A DNA stretch of 64,000 nucleotides from an uncultured Oscillibacter sp. (GTDB taxonomy: Bacteria > Bacillota > Clostridia > Oscillospirales > Oscillospiraceae). Numbering within the stretch: the first letter of the stretch is position 1; each line of letters begins with the position of its first letter. Both the position numbers and the translations under genes were made by a program. Positions 31,352 to 37,779 of the stretch are shown in pieces. The notes beneath the pieces are model-generated. The model was not told the DNA's origin. It made no database searches and saw nothing but the letters and a program-made list of their open reading frames with translations. The stretch spans positions 1 through 64,000 of the forward strand of contig CAJTZL010000002.1 of NCBI GenBank assembly GCA_910583695.1, read 5' to 3'.

Positions 31352-32560
31352 ATGCCTACCTATAAGTACGAGGGCGCTTACGCCGGCGGCGAAAAAGTCT
31401 CCGGCGTGGTGGAGGCCGTCAGCCGCACCGACGCCGTGAACCAGATTCGCCAGAGCTGCGAAATCGTCCTCTCCATCAAGGAGGTCCCCAAGTCCGCCGC
31501 CCGGGACCCCCTGTCCAGGCTCCAGAAAATCAGCGCCAAGAGCCTGTCCCTCACCTGCCAGCAGTTCGCCATCATTCTAAAGGCGGGCCTGCCCCTGGTG
31601 CAGACGGTGGATTTGGTTGCCGGGCAGTGCCCGGACAAGAACCTCTCCGCCCTCCTCCGGCAGGTGTCCGAGGACGTGTCCAACGGCTGGGCCCTGAGCT
31701 ACAGCCTGGAACAGCGGGGGGCCAAGTCCCTGCCCGTCACCTTCCGGGAGACCGTCCGGGCCGGGGAGGAATCCGGCGATTTACAGGCGGCCTTCCAGCG
31801 CATGGCGGACTATTTCGAGCGGATGAACAAGACCCACGAGAGCGTGGTGTCCGCCCTGACCTATCCCATGTTTGTCATTCTGGTGGCGGTGGTGGTGGTG
31901 GCCATTATCATGCTCTATGCCGTGCCCACCTTTGTGGGGGTGTTTGAGGGCATGAGCATCGACCTGCCCTGGCCCACCAGGGTTCTCATCGCCATGAGTG
32001 ATTTCTTCCAGAGTTACACCCTGGTCCTGGTGGCCCTCACCGCCTTGGTGATCTTCGCCGTGCGGCTGTACGGGACCACGGCGAAGGGCGGGGCCGCCCT
32101 GGCGAAAATGCAGCTGGGCATCCCCGTCATCGGCAGTGTGGTCCGCATGTCCAACGCCAGCCAGTTTGCCCACACCATGAGCATGCTGTTAACCGCCGGA
32201 ATGCCCATTCTGCAAGCCATTGAGGTCTCCGGCAAAACCATGTCCAACCAGTGCATGTCCCAGGAGGTGCTGGGCACCCTCCCCGGCGTGGAGGGCGGGC
32301 GGCCTTTTGGGGAGTGCCTGGGATACACCAGGGAAATTCCGCCCATGCTGGTGCAGATGACCTCCGTGGGCGAGGCCACCGGCTCCATGGAATCCACGCT
32401 GAAGGTGCTGGCAACCTACTACGACAACGAGACGGACCTGAAAACCAAGCGGGCCATCGCCCTGCTGGAGCCGTCCATTATTGTGGTCATGGCCGTGCTG
32501 GTGGTGCTGATTCTGTTTGCGGTTTATCTGCCCATGTTCAGCATGTACGGCAGTATGTAA
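31352..32560 (+). CDS. pilC: Type IV pilus inner-membrane platform protein PilC
   Basis: A 402-residue GspF-family protein on which PilB and PilT act. Two homologous cytoplasmic domains are each followed by membrane helices: first SLTCQQFAIILKAGLPLVQT (about 70-90), helices near 172-195 (FVILVAVVVVAIIMLYAVPT) and 215-232; second ASQFAHTMSMLLTAGMPILQ (about 270-290), with a final helix IVVMAVLVVLILFAVYLPMF. The end PMFSMYGSM matches the family. GAAGGGAG precedes the start. Confidence 0.95.
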   Translation: MPTYKYEGAYAGGEKVSGVVEAVSRTDAVNQIRQSCEIVLSIKEVPKSAARDPLSRLQKISAKSLSLTCQQFAIILKAGLPLVQTVDLVAGQCPDKNLSALLRQVSEDVSNGWALSYSLEQRGAKSLPVTFRETVRAGEESGDLQAAFQRMADYFERMNKTHESVVSALTYPMFVILVAVVVVAIIMLYAVPTFVGVFEGMSIDLPWPTRVLIAMSDFFQSYTLVLVALTALVIFAVRLYGTTAKGGAALAKMQLGIPVIGSVVRMSNASQFAHTMSMLLTAGMPILQAIEVSGKTMSNQCMSQEVLGTLPGVEGGRPFGECLGYTREIPPMLVQMTSVGEATGSMESTLKVLATYYDNETDLKTKRAIALLEPSIIVVMAVLVVLILFAVYLPMFSMYGSM

Positions 32561-32636
32561 ACGGTATTCTGAGCCCACGCCAACCCGGGCTCTGGGTATA
32601 GAAACTTCTATGAATTTGAAAGAGAGGTACTTACTT

Positions 32637-33086
32637 ATGGAAAACCTGAAAGCCAAGCTGAAAAAGCAGGGCGGCTTCACCATGGTGGAGCTTCTGATCG
32701 TGGTGGCCATCATCGCCATCCTGGTGGCGGTGTCTATCCCCATGATGAACAGTGCTTTGGAGAAATCCCGCGAGGCCGTTGACCAGGCCAATTACCGTGA
32801 CGCCATCGCCTTGGCTTCTGTCAAGTATATGACTGACCCGGATGCAGCAAAAGCAAACGAGTGGCTTTATTGTGTAGATGGTAAACATCAGGGCAGTTTA
32901 CGTGAGACAGCAGAGGATGGCTATACAGCTGTCACTCCTGCATGCACGTGTACGCCGGCTATGAAGGATGTAGACCTTAAAATTAAAATTGAAGACCCAG
33001 ATCCTGATGATGAGACTCCTAAAATTACACTTTCTTGGGCAATACAAGATGGGAAAACTATAGAAGGCGAGATTAAAAAGTCGTAG
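32637..33086 (+). CDS. pilA: Major type IV pilin, mosaic composition
   Basis: A 149-residue pilin and likely main pilus subunit. Signal MENLKAKLKKQG with cleavage before FTMVELLIVVAIIAILVAVS, Glu5 present; the helix continues PMMNSALEKSREAVDQANYR. The start at 32637 has GAGG at a workable distance; an upstream in-frame ATG (32610) is less likely. From about base 32815 the DNA becomes visibly AT-rich and codon use changes. That part encodes the globular head, with a cysteine cluster PACTCTP and an acidic stretch EDPDPDDETP. The break between a conserved GC-rich 5' half and a foreign-looking 3' half suggests exchange of the exposed pilin head. Confidence 0.92.
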   Translation: MENLKAKLKKQGGFTMVELLIVVAIIAILVAVSIPMMNSALEKSREAVDQANYRDAIALASVKYMTDPDAAKANEWLYCVDGKHQGSLRETAEDGYTAVTPACTCTPAMKDVDLKIKIEDPDPDDETPKITLSWAIQDGKTIEGEIKKS

Positions 33087-33253
33087 GTCCCTAACCCCCC
33101 TAATATCGTTCCCACACACCCCCGCCCCCTTCCGGGTTGGCGCAGGGCGGGGGAGGAATCGGACGCCCGCAGACGCGGGCGCCCTCCAGAGCCTCCGGGG
33201 TTCCCGGGGGTTGTGGAGGGCGGATAAAATCCGCTCCCGCAAGGAGGACCCCT
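33087..33253. other. Pilin-pilD intergenic region with hairpins
   Basis: This stretch has no gene. It contains GCCCGC-N4-GCGGGC (33167-33182 region) and a longer foldback, GCCCTCCA to TGGAGGGC (33181-33221 region), which could act as partial terminators that make the pilin transcript more abundant than the downstream genes. The ribosome binding site AAGGAGG of pilD closes it. Confidence 0.5.
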
Positions 33254-34030
33254 ATGGAACAACAAATTCTGACGGCCTACCTCTGCTTCTGGCTGGCCGT
33301 CTTCGGCGCGGTGCTGGGCAGCTTCCTGGACTGCGCCGCCTCCCGCTGGGCGGCGGGGGACCCCCGCCCCTTCCGGGGCCGGTCCCGCTGCGGCTCCTGC
33401 GGGCAGACCCTGGGCCCCCGGGATCTGGTCCCGGTGTTCAGCTTCCTGCTGCGCCGGGGGCGGTGTCGGTACTGCGGGGCGCGCATCCCCGCCGAGTGTC
33501 TGGTTTCCGAGCTTGCGGGGGCGGCGGCCTTTGTCTGTCTGGGACTGCGCTTCGGCTGGAGTCTGGAGCTGGGGCAGTGGCTGCCCTTCGCCGCGCTGCT
33601 GCTGGCCCTGAGCCTGACGGACCGGGCAAAGCGAGTCCTGCCGGACAAGCTGCTTCTCCTGCTGGCGGCCAACCGGGCGGTCTGGTTTGTCCTCCTGGGC
33701 CACGGCGTCCGGGAGCTTCTGGAGGCGGGGAAGGCCTGCGCCGTCCCGGCGGCGCTGCTGGCCCTGGTGCTGGCGATGGAGCGGCTTCTGGGCCGGGAGG
33801 CCATGGGCGGCGGGGACATCAAGCTGCTGTTCGTCCTGGCGCTGTACCTGGGCTGGGCGGAGCTGTTTTTAACGCTGCTGGCGGGGTGCCTTTTGGGCCT
33901 TCTCTGGGCGGCGCTGACCGGCGGGAACGGGAAAACCGCCATGCCCTTCGGGCCCTTTCTGGCCCTGGGGGCGATGCTTACGGTGTGTTGCGGCGGGCCG
34001 GTGCTGGAGTGGTACTTCGGCCTGTTTTGA
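33254..34030 (+). CDS. pilD: Prepilin peptidase PilD
   Basis: Membrane aspartic protease that cuts the prepilin signals and N-methylates the new end. The 258-residue protein starts at the ATG after AAGGAGG. It has GSFLDCAASR, two zinc-type cysteine pairs (CGSCGQTLGPRDLVPVFSFL and RCRYCGARI), the first catalytic Asp in LSLTDRAKRVLPD, and the second in GGGDIKLL, plus about seven membrane helices. The full methyltransferase loop with four cysteines is present. It is the likely processing enzyme for the giant protein, the small prepilins and PilA of this operon. Confidence 0.95.
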   Translation: MEQQILTAYLCFWLAVFGAVLGSFLDCAASRWAAGDPRPFRGRSRCGSCGQTLGPRDLVPVFSFLLRRGRCRYCGARIPAECLVSELAGAAAFVCLGLRFGWSLELGQWLPFAALLLALSLTDRAKRVLPDKLLLLLAANRAVWFVLLGHGVRELLEAGKACAVPAALLALVLAMERLLGREAMGGGDIKLLFVLALYLGWAELFLTLLAGCLLGLLWAALTGGNGKTAMPFGPFLALGAMLTVCCGGPVLEWYFGLF

Positions 34031-34044
34031 GAGGAGAGGAATGT

Positions 34045-35028
34045 ATGGGAAACACGCGGCTGGGCTTTGACATCGGCAGCAGCAGCCTGAAAATCGCGGT
34101 GCTCCGGGGCGCGGAGACCCGCATCGAGGAGGTCCGCCTCCCGGAGAACATGGTGGACGGAACGGGGGCCATTCTTTTACCCCACGCCTTTGCGCAGTTT
34201 TTGAAGCAGACGAAAAAGGACCTGTCCCTCCCCCGGGGCCCGGCGGCCCTGGCACTGCCCCCCAGTCAGGTGATCTGCCGGCTGGTGACGATGCCCCGGA
34301 TGACCACGGAGCAGCTTCTTTTGAACCTGCCCTATGAGTTTTCGGACTTCATCCAGGGCGTGGCGGACCAATACCACTGCGATTACGCCGTCTGCGTCTC
34401 CTCCGAGGAGGACGACGAGGCCCAGGGCGTGCCCATGATGGCCGCCGTGGCGGCCAAGCAGACGCTGGCGGAGTACGCCCGGATGTTTTCCCAGGCGGGC
34501 CTCCGGCTGAAAACCGTCCTCCCCCAGGAGATGGCCCTGATTCAGCTCTGTCAGGCCCGGGGCGCGGGAGCGGAGGAGTTCTGCTTCGTGGACCTGGGGC
34601 ACCAGTTCACCCGGATTACGGTGGTCTGGCGGGACCGGGTCCAGGCCACCCGGCAGATCGCCCTGGGCGGGCGGAACCTGGACATGATCGTGGCGGGCGA
34701 GCTGGGGGTGGACCCCTTCCTGTCCAACACCTACAAGGCCGCCAATTTCCAGAACGTCCTCACCCTCCCCGCCGTGGCGGAGGTCTGCGAGCGCATCGCC
34801 GTGGAAATTTTGAAGGTCATCAACTTCTACCAGTTCACTTACCGCTCCAGCAGTCTGGCGGGCGTGTACCTGGTGGGCGGCGGCGCGTCCCTGCCCCTGC
34901 TGCGGCAGAGCATCGAAAGCGCGGTGGACCTTCCCCTGCTGGACCCGGCGGACCTGCTGCCGGAGGCCGGGGAAGCGGCCGCCTCCGCGGGCGTTTTTGC
35001 CGCCGGCGCGGCCATGGGAGGGAAATGA
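34045..35028 (+). CDS. pilM: Pilus assembly protein PilM
   Basis: Actin-like cytoplasmic protein that links PilB to the PilN/PilO membrane complex. In 327 residues it shows the ATP-binding motifs GFDIGSSSLKIAVL (residues 6-19), FVDLGHQFTRITVV and YLVGGGASLPLLR. The start follows GAGGAGAGGA; an out-of-frame ATG four bases upstream is not used. It lies 14 bases after pilD and just before the pilN-like gene. Confidence 0.92.
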   Translation: MGNTRLGFDIGSSSLKIAVLRGAETRIEEVRLPENMVDGTGAILLPHAFAQFLKQTKKDLSLPRGPAALALPPSQVICRLVTMPRMTTEQLLLNLPYEFSDFIQGVADQYHCDYAVCVSSEEDDEAQGVPMMAAVAAKQTLAEYARMFSQAGLRLKTVLPQEMALIQLCQARGAGAEEFCFVDLGHQFTRITVVWRDRVQATRQIALGGRNLDMIVAGELGVDPFLSNTYKAANFQNVLTLPAVAEVCERIAVEILKVINFYQFTYRSSSLAGVYLVGGGASLPLLRQSIESAVDLPLLDPADLLPEAGEAAASAGVFAAGAAMGGK

Positions 35029-35029
35029 G

Positions 35030-35605
35030 ATGAGCAGACGAAACGCGTCTTACCCCGCCAAGCGGTCCATGAACCTTTTCTACAAGCCCGACCGCACCAC
35101 AAAGTCCGCCACCATTGCGCTGTACGTGCTCTTCGCACTGGTGTGCCTCCTGGGGCTGAGCAAGTTCCTGGTTTACGACGTCTGGGTGGAAACCGCCCAG
35201 GCCCGGCAGTCCCTGGCCGCGGCGGAGCAGCAGCGGGACAGCCTCCTGCTGGAACTGACGGACTACAGTGAAGTCTGGGAGCGCTACAGCCGCTACTCCG
35301 CCACCGAGGAGGAGCGGACCCTCATCGACCGCATGGAGGTCCTGGCCCTGCTGGACGAGGCCGTGGGAACCACGGCGGTGATGGATACCGTCTCCATCGG
35401 CGGCAGTACGGTCCAGCTCCAGTTCTCCGGCGTGACCCTGGCCCAGACGGCCCAGATCGTCAAGGCCTTGGAGGCGTCCCCCATCGTGGCCTATACCATG
35501 GTGAACACCGCCTCCACCACCCAGTCGGAGGGCGCTCCGGCGGACGCCAGCGCCCCGGTCCAGGCCAGCGTGCTGATTCAGCTGCAAAAGGAGGCCCAGG
35601 GATGA
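35030..35605 (+). CDS. pilN: PilN-like pilus alignment protein
   Basis: A 191-residue bitopic membrane protein. A short cytoplasmic N terminus (MSRRNASYPAKRSMNLFYKP) is followed by one helix, SATIALYVLFALVCLLGLSK, then a coiled coil (AQARQSLAAAEQQRDSLLLE) and a ferredoxin-like domain. The layout and place between pilM and a PilO-like gene identify it; sequence similarity to PilN is weak by eye, as usual. It starts one base beyond the pilM stop and overlaps the next gene by four bases. Confidence 0.83.
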   Translation: MSRRNASYPAKRSMNLFYKPDRTTKSATIALYVLFALVCLLGLSKFLVYDVWVETAQARQSLAAAEQQRDSLLLELTDYSEVWERYSRYSATEEERTLIDRMEVLALLDEAVGTTAVMDTVSIGGSTVQLQFSGVTLAQTAQIVKALEASPIVAYTMVNTASTTQSEGAPADASAPVQASVLIQLQKEAQG

Positions 35606-36150
35606 GAAGACAACTGACCACCCGGGAGTGGATGCTTCTGGCCTTGCTTGGCGTGCTCCTCCTGGTCAGCGGCTACATGCTGCTGTTCTACATGCCCCAG
35701 ACCGCCGAGCGGGACCGCTGTCTTGGCGAAGCGGCGTCCTGCCGGACGGAGATCGAGGCCGCCCAGCTCCGCCTGGAGGAAAAGCGCCGGATGGAGCGGG
35801 AGCTGGAGGCCCTCTTCTCCTCCGAGACCCCGCCTTTGAGCATCGCCGACTACGACAACCTCCAGCCCGTCATGTTCGAGCTGAACTCCATCCTGGCCTC
35901 TACGGAGGACTACAGCCTCTCCTTCAGCACCGTGGACGCCTCCCAGACCATCGTCCGCCGACAGCTCTCCATATCCTTCACCATCGGCACCTACGAGTCC
36001 GCCAAGGCGGTGCTCCAGCAGCTTCACGACAGCGCCTTCCGCTGTATGCTGGACAGCGTCGGCATCACCATCAACCAGGGGGAGCGGGACGCCGTGGCCG
36101 TCAGCGGAACCATTGTGTTCTTCGAGTATCAGGCGAACCCCCAGGCATAA
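35602..36150 (+). CDS. pilO: PilO-like pilus alignment protein
   Basis: A 182-residue bitopic membrane protein: one N-terminal helix (EWMLLALLGVLLLVSGYMLL), a coiled coil (EIEAAQLRLEEKRRMERELE), and a C-terminal alpha-beta domain (ISFTIGTYESAKAVLQQLHD). With the PilN-like protein it should form the membrane frame that connects PilM to the pilus. It is the last gene of the operon and is followed by a strong terminator. No pilP or secretin pilQ follows, in line with a single-membrane cell. Confidence 0.83.
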   Translation: MRRQLTTREWMLLALLGVLLLVSGYMLLFYMPQTAERDRCLGEAASCRTEIEAAQLRLEEKRRMERELEALFSSETPPLSIADYDNLQPVMFELNSILASTEDYSLSFSTVDASQTIVRRQLSISFTIGTYESAKAVLQQLHDSAFRCMLDSVGITINQGERDAVAVSGTIVFFEYQANPQA

Positions 36151-36158
36151 ACAGACAG

Positions 36159-36192
36159 CCGGGACGCGCCGCAAGGCGCGTCCCGGTTTTTC
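36159..36192 (+). terminator. Terminator of the type IV pilus operon
   Basis: A 12-bp stem (CCGGGACGCGCC / GGCGCGTCCCGG) with loop GCAA, followed by TTTTT. It closes a transcription unit of about 17.7 kb. Confidence 0.93.
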
Positions 36193-36195
36193 GTT

Positions 36196-37059
36196 TCAGC
36201 CCCGGAGCATCACCAGCGTCCCGCCGGTGAGCAGGGCCAGCCCCAGCGCCGCCTTCCGGCTCAGCCTCTCGTGGAAGACGAGGCCGGAGAATGCCACAGT
36301 CACCAGGATGCTCAGCTTGTCTATGGGTGTCACCAGACTGGCGGGCCCGTCCTGCAAAGCCCGGTAATAGCACAGCCAGGAGGCCCCCGTGGCCAGGCCC
36401 GACAGGCAGATCATGCCCAGCTCCTCCCTGGGCACCGCCCGGAGGGCGGCCCCCTTCCCGGTGATAAAAACCATGGCCCAGGCCATGACCAGCACCACGC
36501 CGGTGCGGATGGCCGTGCCCAGGTTGGAGTCCACGCCGCGGATGCCCAGCTTGCCCAGGATGGCGGTCAGGCTGGCGAACACAGCGGAGCCCAGGGCATA
36601 GGGCAGCCAGAGGCCGGAGTCCTTCCCCGGCTCCTTCCCCGGCTTTTTCTCAATCATCAAACAGGTCCCCGCCCCAACACCGGCCATACCCAGAGCCTTG
36701 TACACGCTGACGGGCTCCCGCAGGAGGACGAAGGCCAGGAGAATGGTCAGCACCGTGCTGCTCTTGTCCACCGGTGTGACCTTGTTCACGTCCCCCAGCT
36801 GCAACGCCCGGAAGTAGCACAGCCAGGAGGCCCCCGTGGCCAGGCCGGAGAGGACCAGGAACAGCAGTGTCCTCCCCCCGACGGCCCCCAGACCGGACTG
36901 GGCCCCGGTGAGGAACACCATTCCCCAGGAAAAGGCCAGCACAATAACGGTGCGGATGGCCGTGGCCACGGTGGAGTCCGTCCGGCGGACGCCGCACTTG
37001 GCCAGAATCGCCGTGAGCCCCGCAAAGAACGCGGAGGCAAAGGCAAACAGGAGCCACAT
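36196..37059 (-). CDS. EamA-family drug/metabolite transporter
   Basis: A 287-residue membrane transporter with ten predicted helices in two homologous five-helix halves. Each half has the same pattern: ILAKCGVRRTDSTVATAIRT with GLATGASWLCYFRALQLGD in the first, ILGKLGIRGVDSNLGTAIRT with GLATGASWLCYYRALQDGP in the second, so the internal duplication is plain. The start at MWLLFAFA (37059) is chosen because the membrane domain begins there; its ribosome binding site is weak. The substrate is unknown. Confidence 0.9.
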   Translation of the reverse strand: MWLLFAFASAFFAGLTAILAKCGVRRTDSTVATAIRTVIVLAFSWGMVFLTGAQSGLGAVGGRTLLFLVLSGLATGASWLCYFRALQLGDVNKVTPVDKSSTVLTILLAFVLLREPVSVYKALGMAGVGAGTCLMIEKKPGKEPGKDSGLWLPYALGSAVFASLTAILGKLGIRGVDSNLGTAIRTGVVLVMAWAMVFITGKGAALRAVPREELGMICLSGLATGASWLCYYRALQDGPASLVTPIDKLSILVTVAFSGLVFHERLSRKAALGLALLTGGTLVMLRG

Positions 37060-37129
37060 GAAATCATCTTCTTTTCCAGAAAATTGGAAGCCGGTCCCGA
37101 CGCGTTCGGCCGTCCCTTCTTCCAAAATC

Positions 37130-37166
37130 ATTATAGCACAGGCCTGGAAATTTTTACAGCCTGTGC
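37130..37166 (-). promoter_or_regulatory. EamA promoter region with inverted repeat
   Basis: TATAAT on the minus strand at 37135-37130, with no good -35. Directly upstream lies an 8-bp inverted repeat, GCACAGGC to GCCTGTGC (37136-37143 and 37159-37166), placed where an activator or repressor would sit. Confidence 0.5.
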
Positions 37167-37195
37167 GAAAATTTTTTCCACTTGCGTTTTACGCC

Positions 37196-37223
37196 TTGAC
37201 TTTGGCAAATAAATTAGTAAAAT
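37196..37223 (+). promoter_or_regulatory. Promoter of tRNA-Pro
   Basis: TTGACT, 16 bases, TAAAAT, about 70 bases upstream of the tRNA. Confidence 0.65.
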
Positions 37224-37293
37224 GGAAGATGATCCAAAAGGCGGCTCCCCGGGCCCGGCGGAGCGCCGGGCGGTGACGGCAGGCCGCAGATAT

Positions 37294-37369
37294 CCGGGAT
37301 TAGCGCAGTTGGTAGCGCGGGTGGTTTGGGACCATCAGGCCGGGAGTTCGAGTCTCCCATCTCGGACCA
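37294..37369 (+). tRNA. tRNA-Pro (anticodon TGG)
   Basis: A full cloverleaf of 76 bases with encoded CCA: acceptor CCGGGAT/ATCTCGG (one G-U pair), D arm GCGC/GCGC, anticodon arm GGTGG-TTTGGGA-CCATC with anticodon TGG, and T arm GGGAG-TTCGAGT-CTCCC. It reads proline codons. Confidence 0.96.
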
Positions 37370-37779
37370 GCTCAGAAATTCCCACCGCCGTTCCGTTTCC
37401 GGCTCTGCCGAAAACTGCACTATGGTGGGAATTTCTTCGCTTTCCGCCGCAACTCGCTCCGCTGGACTCGCAGCGGAGCGGGGACGGGAATGCGGGTTGG
37501 GCCTGCATCTCTTTTGTCAAAAAGGACCTGTTTCGCCGACCAATGAGATATCCGCAGAACTCCCGCACTTCGGCGCGGGTTTTTTGTGCCAAAAAATGGT
37601 TCCCCCTCCCCCGGTGCAATGGGGGAGCGATGGGAAAAGCCTGAGGAGGTGCGGCTTAGGACAACGCGTTCCAGAGAGCCCCGTCTTCCGCCTGTGCAAA
37701 GAAGGCGCAGGGCACGGGACGCATGTTCCAGTTTTGAAGAACCGGCAACTCATTTGAATCTGTAAGGAGTCTGCTAACA
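37370..37779. other. Non-coding region downstream of tRNA-Pro
   Basis: About 410 bases with no credible gene. It holds a 13-bp inverted repeat AGAAATTCCCACC (37374-37386) to 37424-37436, a 10-bp hairpin at 37455-37480 (CGCTCCGCTG/CAGCGGAGCG), a terminator at 37562-37585, and a 7-bp hairpin at 37606-37627. The last 150 bases are the leader of the surface protein gene. No riboswitch family was recognised. Confidence 0.55.
37562..37585 (+). terminator. Terminator after the tRNA-Pro transcript
   Basis: CCCGC, 8-nt loop, GCGGG followed by TTTTTT. Confidence 0.75.

Noticed and set aside
33137..33253. Upstream in-frame extension of pilD
   Set aside because: It lies in a hairpin-rich intergenic region; the AAGGAGG-led ATG at 33254 starts the conserved sequence.
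37370..37779. Riboswitch or integrated element after tRNA-Pro
   Set aside because: No c-di-GMP, cobalamin, T-box or other known core could be recognised, and there is no integrase gene or duplicated tRNA end.
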